Source: an uncultured Acetatifactor sp. (GTDB taxonomy: Bacteria; Bacillota; Clostridia; Lachnospirales; Lachnospiraceae). From it: a stretch of 44,323 nucleotides of DNA. The notes below the pieces were generated by a model. It was given only the letters and a program-made list of their open reading frames with translations. It made no database searches and was not told the origin of the DNA. Below, piece after piece: positions 1-5,829 of the stretch. Positions within the stretch are counted from its first letter, which is position 1, and each line of letters starts with the position of its first letter. The stretch spans positions 1 through 44,323 of the forward strand of contig CAJUAP010000025.1 in the NCBI GenBank assembly GCA_910584435.1, in the 5' to 3' direction. The position numbers and the translations under genes were made by a program.

Positions 1-71
1 GGTGACAGGATTCGAACCTGCGGCCTCCTGGTCCCAAACCAGGCGCTCTAGCCAAACTGAGCCACACCCCG
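1..71 (-). tRNA. tRNA-Pro (anticodon TGG), 3' end cut by window edge
   Basis: Read on the minus strand, the segment folds as a tRNA. The D-arm contains GGCTCAG, the anticodon stem CCTGG/CCAGG encloses the loop TTTGGGA (anticodon TGG, proline), and the T-arm carries GGTTCGAATCC. The 5' acceptor strand begins CGGGGTG at position 71. The matching 3' acceptor bases lie left of position 1, so the gene is truncated by the window and not by mutation. Confidence 0.95.
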
Positions 72-144
72 AAAAAATACATACCTTCCTTTCATTTCGT
101 ACTCTGATATTATAACCCGCTTCTTCCTTCTATGTCAAGACAAT

Positions 145-618
145 TTATATGTATTCTATTGTAAAATGCACTCTTCCCTCTTCCGCTTCCATAATGACAT
201 AAGAAGGTCTGTGCCCGTCCTGTCTGGGATAGGAGATGCTTCCCGGATTCACGGCAATTATCCCGCCGCTCCTGTCAATGACCGGCCTGTGAGTATGTCC
301 ATACAGCACAATATCCACACCTTTCGCTATTGCTTCACGCTTTATGGTCTCATTTCCCATAGAAACATAATAATTATGCCCGTGTGTCACCCATACTTTA
401 TACCCTTCCACTTCCAGCTCCAATTCCCTGGGCAGACAGGAAAAGAAATCATTATTCCCCAGCACGATATGCAGCGGACAGCCCGCTGCCTCAGACAACA
501 CACTCTCGCAGCCTTCCGCATCCCCACAGTGAATCACCATATCAGGCGTCTGCATCCGCACGACATTAAAATAATTTTCATTTTTTCTATGGGTATCACT
601 GACTATAAGTATCTTCAT
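145..618 (-). CDS. YfcE/MJ0936-family metallophosphoesterase
   Basis: This 157-residue protein has the metal-binding motifs of the small calcineurin-like phosphodiesterases in order: SDTH (residues 7-10), CGD (31-33), GNND (54-57), THGH (78-81) and GHTH (107-110). That set and the length fit the YfcE/YsnB family, cytoplasmic enzymes with phosphodiesterase activity on model substrates and an uncertain physiological substrate. The start codon overlaps the rdgB stop codon as ATGA, so the two genes are translationally coupled. The pairing with rdgB is common in Firmicutes. Family assignment is firm; the substrate is unknown. Confidence 0.92.
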   Translation of the reverse strand: MKILIVSDTHRKNENYFNVVRMQTPDMVIHCGDAEGCESVLSEAAGCPLHIVLGNNDFFSCLPRELELEVEGYKVWVTHGHNYYVSMGNETIKREAIAKGVDIVLYGHTHRPVIDRSGGIIAVNPGSISYPRQDGHRPSYVIMEAEEGRVHFTIEYI

Positions 619-1199
619 AGAATTTTCCTTAATTCCTCTTTCATAAGCCGTAACGCTTTTCCCCGATGGCTTATCTGATTTTTTTCTGCTTCTGTAAGCT
701 CCGCCGTAGTTTTCCCCATCTCAGGCACAAAAAATATGGGATCATATCCAAAACCATTGCTTCCTCTCTCTTCATACCCGATTCTGCCCTCAACAGCAGC
801 CCTTACCGCCATTTCTCTGCCATCCGGCAAAACTGCCGCAATGGCACAGACGAATCTGGCTGTCCGCTTTTCCTCCGGCACCCCTTCCAGACGGTTGAGC
901 AAATTGGCATTTTTTATACTGTATGATGTATCTTCTCCCAGGTATCTTGCCGAATAAATTCCCGGTTCTCTATCCAGATAATCAATTTCCAGCCCGGAAT
1001 CATCCGCCAGAACAAGTTCTTTCGTATGAGCCGCCACAGCCCGCGCCTTAATCAACGCATTTTCTTCATATGTAGTTCCGCTTTCACTGATATCTATTTC
1101 GATACCTGCTTCTTTCATGGATGATATTTCTTCACAGAAATCTTCCATAATCATCCTGATTTCCTTCATTTTGCCTTCATTTCCCGTGGCAAATATCAT
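615..1199 (-). CDS. rdgB: RdgB/HAM1 non-canonical purine NTP pyrophosphatase
   Basis: The product (194 residues from the chosen start) hydrolyses dITP/XTP to monophosphates, keeping deaminated purines out of nucleic acids. Visible Ham1 motifs are ATGNEGK at the N-terminus, LADDSGLEIDYL, PGIYSARYLG, GFGYDPIF and SHRGKAL. The frame stays open to 1262, but homologues start at MIFATGN and an AGGAGAGG ribosome site precedes the ATG at 1199, so the 21 upstream residues are probably not translated. The gene is coupled to the downstream phosphodiesterase by an ATGA overlap. Confidence 0.93.
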   Translation of the reverse strand: MIFATGNEGKMKEIRMIMEDFCEEISSMKEAGIEIDISESGTTYEENALIKARAVAAHTKELVLADDSGLEIDYLDREPGIYSARYLGEDTSYSIKNANLLNRLEGVPEEKRTARFVCAIAAVLPDGREMAVRAAVEGRIGYEERGSNGFGYDPIFFVPEMGKTTAELTEAEKNQISHRGKALRLMKEELRKIL

Positions 1200-1391
1200 T
1201 GATCCGCCCTCTCCTTCCCATCTTCTATACACTGCCATAGACAGCATTTCATCATTATCCATGAACTATAATCAAACAAACTGCAGCAGTTCAGCCATGC
1301 CATTCATATGACTTGACAATAGAAAACCTGCATTTTATTGTATGATCGGAATCCATAATTTTCACCAATAATGCCTGGTCTTTGCCGCGGC

Positions 1392-2561
1392 TTATTTCAT
1401 GCCGGCAGCCGCATTTATCCTCCTTGGCGCTGGTTTCGGTCCCAGGAATTGATAGTAATAGGTCTTCAGCATACCGTTGTAAATCTTCCGGTTCTTATCC
1501 GCTTTACGTCCTATATCCCTCTCGGCATCCTCATATGACGTGATGAGATACATACTCCAGGAATCCAGTGCCCGGAATCTTTCGCCAATTGTTCGATACA
1601 GCGCAGGCATCTCATCCCTTTCCTGAAGCCGCTCTCCATAAGGCGGATTTGTAATTAGAAAACCGTATTTTTTAGAATGACTAAGCTGGTCTACACCCCG
1701 CCTCTGGAAATGAATGAACGAATCCACCCCTGCCAGCCTGGCATTTTCCCTGGCAATTTCCACCATCCGCTCATCAATATCATAACCCTGAATGTCCGTT
1801 GTAATATCCCTCTTCACCAGATCACGGGCCTCTTCCAGCGCATCATGCCATATTTCTTCTCTGACCACCCGGGGCCAATCCTGGGCAAGAAAGCCTCTGT
1901 TCATGCCCGGCGCAATTCCTGCAGCCATCATGGCCGCTTCTATGAGAATCGTACCGCTTCCGCAAAACGGGTCTACCAATATCCTTCCTCCATTCCAGGG
2001 TGTCAGCATAATCAACGCCGCCGCAAGATTCTCCGCAATAGGCGCTTTCGCCGTAAGTCTGCGGTACCCTCTCTTATGCAGTGACTCTCCTGTACTGTCC
2101 AATCCTATAGTGACCTGATCTTTCATGAGAAATACCCGTACCGGAAAGCCTGCCCCTTCTTCGGAGAACCAATTCACATGATAGATATCCCGCAGCCGCT
2201 CCACCATGGCTTTTTTCATAATGGATTGAATATCCGAAGGGCTGAACAGCCTGGACTTCACACTGGCCGCCTTTGCCACCCAGAATCGTCCGTCTTCCGG
2301 TATGTATTCTTCCCATGGGAGAGCTTTCGTCCCCTGAAACAGCTCTTCAAAACTCTCCGCATGAAAACTTCCAATCTTAATTAAAATCCGCTCCGCCGAC
2401 CGCAGGAAAATATTCGCCCTGCACAGCGCCTCTTCATCCCCCAAAAACGTTACTCTGCCGTCCGCCACCTCGGTAATATCATATCCCAAATCATCAATTT
2501 CTCTCTTAAGCACGGATTCCAGGCCAAAGTGGCATGGAACAATCAATTCAAATCTACGCAT
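1392..2561 (-). CDS. THUMP-domain class I SAM-dependent RNA methyltransferase (RlmL/YpsC-like)
   Basis: The protein (389 residues) has an N-terminal THUMP-like region (about 40-155) followed by a Rossmann methyltransferase domain. That domain contains DPFCGSGTILIEAA for SAM binding and TNPPYGERL, the N-P-P-Y motif of N2-guanine/N6-adenine methyltransferases. This matches the UPF0020 family of 23S rRNA guanine-N2 methyltransferases (RlmL N-terminal half, B. subtilis YpsC). The frame opens at a GTG at 2573, but the ATG at 2561 is better placed behind GTGAGG and gives the conserved start MRRFELIVPC. The exact rRNA target is inferred from the family. Confidence 0.9.
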   Translation of the reverse strand: MRRFELIVPCHFGLESVLKREIDDLGYDITEVADGRVTFLGDEEALCRANIFLRSAERILIKIGSFHAESFEELFQGTKALPWEEYIPEDGRFWVAKAASVKSRLFSPSDIQSIMKKAMVERLRDIYHVNWFSEEGAGFPVRVFLMKDQVTIGLDSTGESLHKRGYRRLTAKAPIAENLAAALIMLTPWNGGRILVDPFCGSGTILIEAAMMAAGIAPGMNRGFLAQDWPRVVREEIWHDALEEARDLVKRDITTDIQGYDIDERMVEIARENARLAGVDSFIHFQRRGVDQLSHSKKYGFLITNPPYGERLQERDEMPALYRTIGERFRALDSWSMYLITSYEDAERDIGRKADKNRKIYNGMLKTYYYQFLGPKPAPRRINAAAGMK

Positions 2562-2686
2562 TTTTAACCTCACTTTGCCTATAAGTATACAATCTTTTTC
2601 TCATTATGTAAATAGAAACCTGCTTTCATCTCAACAAAGGAAAGCACAACAGGTTACTATGAACGGAGTGCACTATAACGCACAAC

Positions 2687-2715
2687 AAAGGCACTGCTGT
2701 CACCGCAGTGCCTTT
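2687..2715 (-). terminator. Hairpin terminator of the Asn/Gln-rich small gene
   Basis: An 11-bp perfect stem (AAAGGCACTGC at 2687-2697 with its complement at 2705-2715) lies 14 bp past the stop codon of the small gene at 2729. In the minus direction it is followed by TTTGTTG, a modest T-rich tail. Confidence 0.6.
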
Positions 2716-2728
2716 GTCCCGGAACTCC

Positions 2729-2887
2729 TTAGAAATTCTTGTTCTGGTTGTTCTTGTTCTGGCTGTTCTGATTCTGGCTGTTCTTGTTCTGGTTGTTCTG
2801 ATTATTCTTGTTCTGGCTGTTCTGGGTGCTGTTCTTGCAATTTTCAGAATTGTTTGTGTTGTTGTTGTAATTGTTATTGTTGTCCAT
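2729..2887 (-). CDS. Small Asn/Gln-rich low-complexity protein (52 residues)
   Basis: A short frame starts at an ATG (2885-2887) preceded at good spacing by AGAGGAAG and ends at TAA (2729-2731). It encodes 52 residues, beginning MDNNNNYNNN and continuing with repeats of NSQNKN, QNNQNK and QNSQNK to the C-terminus KNF. More than two thirds of the residues are Asn or Gln, spaced by Lys and Ser. A ribosome site, a hairpin terminator just downstream and a hairpin-bearing leader upstream all argue for a real gene. Short Asn/Gln/Lys-rich proteins occur in spore-forming clostridia, but I cannot assign a function. No signal peptide or membrane segment is visible. Confidence 0.72.
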   Translation of the reverse strand: MDNNNNYNNNTNNSENCKNSTQNSQNKNNQNNQNKNSQNQNSQNKNNQNKNF

Positions 2888-3107
2888 TTTGTTCTTCCTC
2901 TCATCCTGCCGCCCTTAAGCGGCAATCCTATTTGGTTATCAGTTACAGGAGTAGTATGGCAAAATCGCACAAAAAATATGCCAAACTTTTTTAGTACTTT
3001 GGTACTATTATTCTATTGATTTTTTTAGAAAAAAGTATTATAATAATCCTTGTAAACAGATATCCTTCATCGTCTGTTTACCCCCTTTATATATTTATAC
3101 TCCCCTC
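2888..3107. other. Leader/intergenic region of the Asn/Gln-rich gene with several small hairpins
   Basis: Minus-strand reading shows a GCCGC...GCGGC hairpin near 2908-2925 just before the ribosome site. A TAGTAC-CAAA-GTACTA hairpin lies near 2990-3007, a TATAAT-like box near 3030, and a 9-bp inverted repeat GTAAACAGA/TCTGTTTAC at 3052-3081. No protein-coding frame was found. A promoter for the small gene probably lies here, but no clear -35 box could be matched. Confidence 0.4.
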
Positions 3108-3143
3108 AAAATGAGCCACTGGTTCCCTCCAATGGCTCATTTT
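3108..3143 (-). terminator. Strong hairpin terminator after the HAAS-domain gene
   Basis: Arms at 3108-3122 and 3129-3143 pair over about 14 of 15 positions around a 6-nt loop. The minus-strand 3' arm ends in ATTTTGAGGGG. The hairpin sits 45 bp after the stop of the gene at 3188. Confidence 0.75.
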
Positions 3144-3187
3144 ATATTTCATTCAATAAAAGCAGCCGTTTTCATACATATGCCCCA

Positions 3188-3643
3188 TCAATTCATCCAA
3201 TCCCGGAATAACTTTACCGCCAGCAATACCAGCAAGAAAGGCAGAAGCACTGGCAAAACCACCCGAATCACTGAAAATATGGTACTTATAATCAATATCA
3301 CGATTAAAAGTACAACAATCAGCCACAATACCACAGGCACATTGAAGTTCCTCCGGGCATGATCCTGTCCATCTCTGCCCGTCCACCGCCTATTGCTCTG
3401 TGATGTATGATTCTCAGCCTCACGTGCAGCGTTTCCTCTGCTGCTCCCCTTCGTCTCCACGATTGTTCTTGCAATCAGCCTGGGATCCCCCAGCGCACCA
3501 AGCACCTCTTCTTCGCTTCTTCCCTTACGAATCTCCATATTTATATAGTCCTCATAGTAACATAGATTTTCCGTAATTACCCCGGATGCCACCCTGCCGC
3601 TCAATGCCGCACGCAATACATCTAAAAACTCCTGCTTCGTCAT
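3188..3643 (-). CDS. HAAS/DUF1700-type domain membrane protein
   Basis: The product is 151 residues. The N-terminal MTKQEFLDVLRAAL plus the YYEDYI and EEEVLGALGDPRLIA segments match the HAAS (DUF1700) alpha-helical domain, which in other proteins acts as a signalling or anti-sigma-like module next to PadR regulators. A polar linker follows, then two adjacent hydrophobic helices (about 95-145) and a short basic tail. The frame is open to 3685, but GGAG precedes the ATG at 3643 with correct spacing. No PadR gene is adjacent, so its partner is unknown. Confidence 0.8.
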   Translation of the reverse strand: MTKQEFLDVLRAALSGRVASGVITENLCYYEDYINMEIRKGRSEEEVLGALGDPRLIARTIVETKGSSRGNAAREAENHTSQSNRRWTGRDGQDHARRNFNVPVVLWLIVVLLIVILIISTIFSVIRVVLPVLLPFLLVLLAVKLFRDWMN

Positions 3644-3722
3644 ATAATCTCCATTCTCATGATTGATTTTATCACAATATATCAAACGCCTGCATTTACA
3701 GGCGGAACATTATCTCCTCACT

Positions 3723-4112
3723 CTATTGCATCTGGTCCATGCCTTCTCCTGATGTCAATCTCCGCAGATAGGTATCCGGATCTTTCTTCATCTGCTGCAT
3801 GGCCCGGAAGGCATTCAATACCATAGCTTCTTTATTGCAGCATTCCGTATTTTTTCCTATATCCCTGATCAAATTATAGCGATCCATCTGCCATACATAC
3901 AGATCCGTCAATCCATACCCTTTGCAGCGGTCCTCATCGCAAAATGTATGATGATCCAAATAATACATAAATTCCCTCATTTGTCCCTTATCTGACAGCA
4001 GACATTCCCACAGAACGCCCAGCCATTGTTCCTCTTTTCCTGCGTACTTCCCTAATGCCAGCAGACATTCATATGCTTTTATCTTCCTTGCATCATAAAT
4101 TATCCCACTCAT
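3723..4112 (-). CDS. Conserved small soluble protein of unknown function
   Basis: This 129-residue protein was not recognised. It is predicted soluble and mostly helical, with paired residues HHTFCDEDRC (about 55-64) and ECCNKE (about 90-95) that could bind metal. No signal peptide or membrane segment is visible. It lies between the HAAS gene and the zinc-ribbon-like gene on the same strand, with short gaps, suggesting one transcription unit. Codon use resembles its neighbours. A genuine gene is likely because the frame is long, has start context AGGTAAGTAGGA, and neighbouring frames are closed. Confidence 0.7.
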   Translation of the reverse strand: MSGIIYDARKIKAYECLLALGKYAGKEEQWLGVLWECLLSDKGQMREFMYYLDHHTFCDEDRCKGYGLTDLYVWQMDRYNLIRDIGKNTECCNKEAMVLNAFRAMQQMKKDPDTYLRRLTSGEGMDQMQ

Positions 4113-4162
4113 TCCTACTTACCTCCATGCTGCCCAAAACGGCATGCTTCGCCCCCTCTTGA

Positions 4163-4181
4163 CGGCACAAACAATCCGTGA
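4163..4181. repeat. Dispersed 19-bp motif, copy 1
   Basis: The minus-strand motif TCACGGATTGTTTGTGCCG occurs here between two co-directional genes. It recurs with one mismatch at 5734-5752 and as a decayed form at 5795-5808. It may be the end of a small interspersed element. Confidence 0.45.
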
Positions 4182-4192
4182 ACCAGTGCAAT

Positions 4193-4459
4193 TCACCATT
4201 TTTCCCTGGGACAACTGTTTTTCTCTATTGCAGCACGCAATTCCACATAACACCCACAGCTGCGGCACATTCCTTCCAAGAGCATGTCACAATTTCTGCA
4301 CACTGCAAGCCTGTCTTCATATAACTGTTCAGGCGTTTTGATATCACTATCCAGATTCTCAATATATTCCCAAAGAGAACGAAAATATTCCTCCTGCCCG
4401 ATCATTTCTCTGGTCAGACATTTTCTGCATATCCGAAACCCTTCCGCTTTCTCATCCAT
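4193..4459 (-). CDS. DUF6171-like small zinc-binding protein
   Basis: The 88-residue protein has two cysteine clusters: CRKC (residues 11-14) followed by the spacer LWEYIENL, then CRNC (about 54-57) and CRSCGCY (about 66-72). This paired-Cys pattern with the YIENL segment resembles the DUF6171 family seen in Lachnospiraceae, probably binding one or two zinc ions. Function is unknown. The start codon overlaps the end of a possible upstream small frame (4452-4583), and the ribosome site is unusually close to the ATG, consistent with translational coupling. Confidence 0.72.
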   Translation of the reverse strand: MDEKAEGFRICRKCLTREMIGQEEYFRSLWEYIENLDSDIKTPEQLYEDRLAVCRNCDMLLEGMCRSCGCYVELRAAIEKNSCPREKW

Positions 4460-4583
4460 ACCCTTCCGCCATCCGCAATTTTCCCTTCCTCCCAGACCAG
4501 ACCGCCACCGAAGCCAGCATGAATTCCCCTTCTAAGACATTCACCATTCCTTCCGCTTTTTCAAAGGTACTCCGCTTGAACAC
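4452..4583 (-). CDS. Possible 43-residue coupled small protein (GTG start)
   Basis: A short frame begins at GTG (4581-4583) with GGGGA six bases upstream and ends at a TGA that overlaps the start of the downstream Cys-rich gene. The predicted peptide starts VFKRSTFEKAEGMVNV and has a hydrophobic middle and a basic C-terminus. The overlap would explain the poor ribosome site of the next gene. It is short, begins with a rare start codon, and has no recognised homologue, so it could be a chance frame or the tail of a decayed gene. Confidence 0.3.
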   Translation of the reverse strand: MFKRSTFEKAEGMVNVLEGEFMLASVAVWSGRKGKLRMAEGYG

Positions 4584-4739
4584 TTCAATCCCCAATGATG
4601 TCCTGACTGCCTCTCAAAGTCCATACGTCATAACATATAATTTTATACCATAACAAAGAAAAAAGCAGCGAGAATGCCTATTTTCAAAGCTTTCCCACCA
4701 CTCACAAACCAACGTATATAAACGTACAAAACAACTTAC

Positions 4740-4827
4740 GCAAATATACATAGCAGCATGCCCAAATGTACATGGCAATATGCCGAAACATACACAATAA
4801 CATGCTTAAATACACACAGTAACGTGC
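4740..4827. repeat. Four imperfect 22-bp tandem repeats abutting tRNA-Arg
   Basis: Units at 4740-4761, 4762-4783, 4784-4805 and 4806-4827 share the pattern aaatrtacatngcaacatgc. A more degenerate unit may precede them at 4718-4739. The last unit runs into the 3' acceptor bases of the tRNA. The stretch 4584-4739 holds no other feature that I can support. Confidence 0.75.
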
Positions 4828-4896
4828 GTTAGAGGATTCGAACCCCCGACCTTTTGGTCCGTAGCCAAACGCTCTATCCAGCTGAGCTAAACGCAC
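4823..4896 (-). tRNA. tRNA-Arg (anticodon ACG)
   Basis: The minus strand gives a full cloverleaf. The acceptor GTGCGTT pairs with AACGCAC, the D-arm contains GCTCAGCTGGATAGAGC, the anticodon stem TTTGG/CCAAA encloses loop CTACGGA (ACG), and the T-arm carries GGTTCGAATCC. The discriminator base is G and CCA is not encoded. Confidence 0.96.
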
Positions 4897-5053
4897 ATTT
4901 TAAAACTCAATATTATTTCTGCAACAGTAATATCATAACGCTTACCACATGAAATGTCAAGTGGTATTTTAAAAAAATATAAACAATTTTATATCATTTG
5001 TATAATTTTATTCCAAACAGACAATCGCTGTCTCTGGCAGAGAAGACAAGGAA

Positions 5054-5080
5054 AGCCCGGCAGATAATTCCCACCGGGCT
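5054..5080 (-). terminator. Hairpin terminator after the DUF1540 gene
   Basis: A 7-bp perfect stem AGCCCGG/CCGGGCT encloses a 13-nt loop 80 bp past the stop codon at 5160. The minus-strand tail is TTCCTTGTCTTCT. The plus-strand side also carries a run of five T residues, so it could work in both directions. Confidence 0.6.
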
Positions 5081-5159
5081 GATCCGTTTTTCTTATAACT
5101 CTTGCCGGAGCCTTATTGCAGCCCAGCCTCTTCATACAGACCCATGGATTCTTCCCGAA

Positions 5160-5480
5160 TCACTTCTCCTGAAAAGTTGCACATGCCGTACTGTGGCAAT
5201 CGCAGGCGCCATTCCCCTTAATATCCACATGATCTGCATGGCACTTGTAATTGGAATTATAGATGCACTTTACTGCCTCACAGTCAATGCTGATGGTCTT
5301 GCCGGGATGAAGCACGGAGCTCTTGAAGGAATCCTCCCCCTCCCTCTCCTGAATAAAACTCTCACAGCAGGTATCATCACAGTCACAGGCATGCTTGCCC
5401 CCCACCATAATATCCCCTTTGCTGCACAGACAATTCTCGTTGTAGGTACAATTTTGTACACCGCATTTTAATTCTGCCAT
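5160..5480 (-). CDS. DUF1540 protein with two Cys-rich domains
   Basis: The 106-residue protein contains two copies of the DUF1540 Cys-rich module. The first (residues about 4-43) reads CGVQNCTYN...CLCSKGDI...ACDCDDTCCESF. The second (about 66-103) reads CEAVKCIYN...KCHADHVDI...ACDCHSTACATF. The regularly spaced cysteines suggest zinc binding. The family is common in clostridia and has no established role. The ATG is preceded by AAGGAG, half of which lies in a long hairpin (separate entry), so translation may be structure-controlled. Confidence 0.9.
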   Translation of the reverse strand: MAELKCGVQNCTYNENCLCSKGDIMVGGKHACDCDDTCCESFIQEREGEDSFKSSVLHPGKTISIDCEAVKCIYNSNYKCHADHVDIKGNGACDCHSTACATFQEK

Positions 5481-5492
5481 AGTAGTAATCTC

Positions 5493-5538
5493 CTTCTGCG
5501 CTGCTTACCTGACAAACCTGCCATAAGCAGCGCAGAAG
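5493..5538 (-). promoter_or_regulatory. 15-bp perfect inverted repeat overlapping the DUF1540 ribosome site
   Basis: CTTCTGCGCTGCTTA at 5493-5507 pairs perfectly with 5524-5538 around a 16-nt loop. In the mRNA the 3' arm ends in CAGAAG and the ribosome site AGAAGGAG begins inside it, so the folded RNA would hide part of the Shine-Dalgarno sequence 9 nt before the ATG. There is no T-run, so terminator function is less likely. Confidence 0.65.
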
Positions 5539-5829
5539 CGGCAGATTCGGACAGACATCATGCCGCCTTATGCCGGACTTCGACACATGGCACTCTCCTG
5601 TCAAAATCAGTATGCCTCATTCCCATGATAATATTCATTCCCATGTTCCCCAAAATTTCTGTCCCCTGATCTCCAAAACCCTTCACACTTCCAGACATGC
5701 CGACAACAGGGGAGCGAAACCCACTTCTTTCGGCGGTACAAACAATCCGTGAGAAAAACGCTGTCCGCCAGGAAGCGGCGAAGCCATCTCTCAGGAACAC
5801 AAACAATCATAAATCGGTGTAAGTCCGGA
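5539..5829. other. Gene-free stretch between thrS stop and the DUF1540 leader
   Basis: No credible gene is seen: the open frames have no ribosome site and no protein-like composition. The stretch contains two copies of the dispersed motif (5734-5752 exact form; 5795-5808 decayed) and no clear T-tailed terminator for thrS. Confidence 0.4.

Noticed and set aside
2575..2994. Cys-rich, Leu/Val-rich and Arg/Thr-rich frames over the Asn-rich gene
   Set aside because: They are other-frame readings of the low-complexity DNA and lack ribosome sites; only the 52-residue frame has start, stop and terminator in place.
4626..4631. CGTCAT in the gap near tRNA-Arg
   Set aside because: The upstream half of the element is missing and the sequence 22 nt downstream is not a -10 hexamer.
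4702..4896. 65-residue open frame starting MRLAQLDRAFGYGPKGRGFE
   Set aside because: This is the well-known false translation of a tRNA gene (tRNA-Arg) plus its repeat trailer.
5558..5806. 83-residue minus-strand frame between thrS and the DUF1540 gene
   Set aside because: No ribosome site, no protein-like composition, and it crosses two copies of a dispersed repeat.
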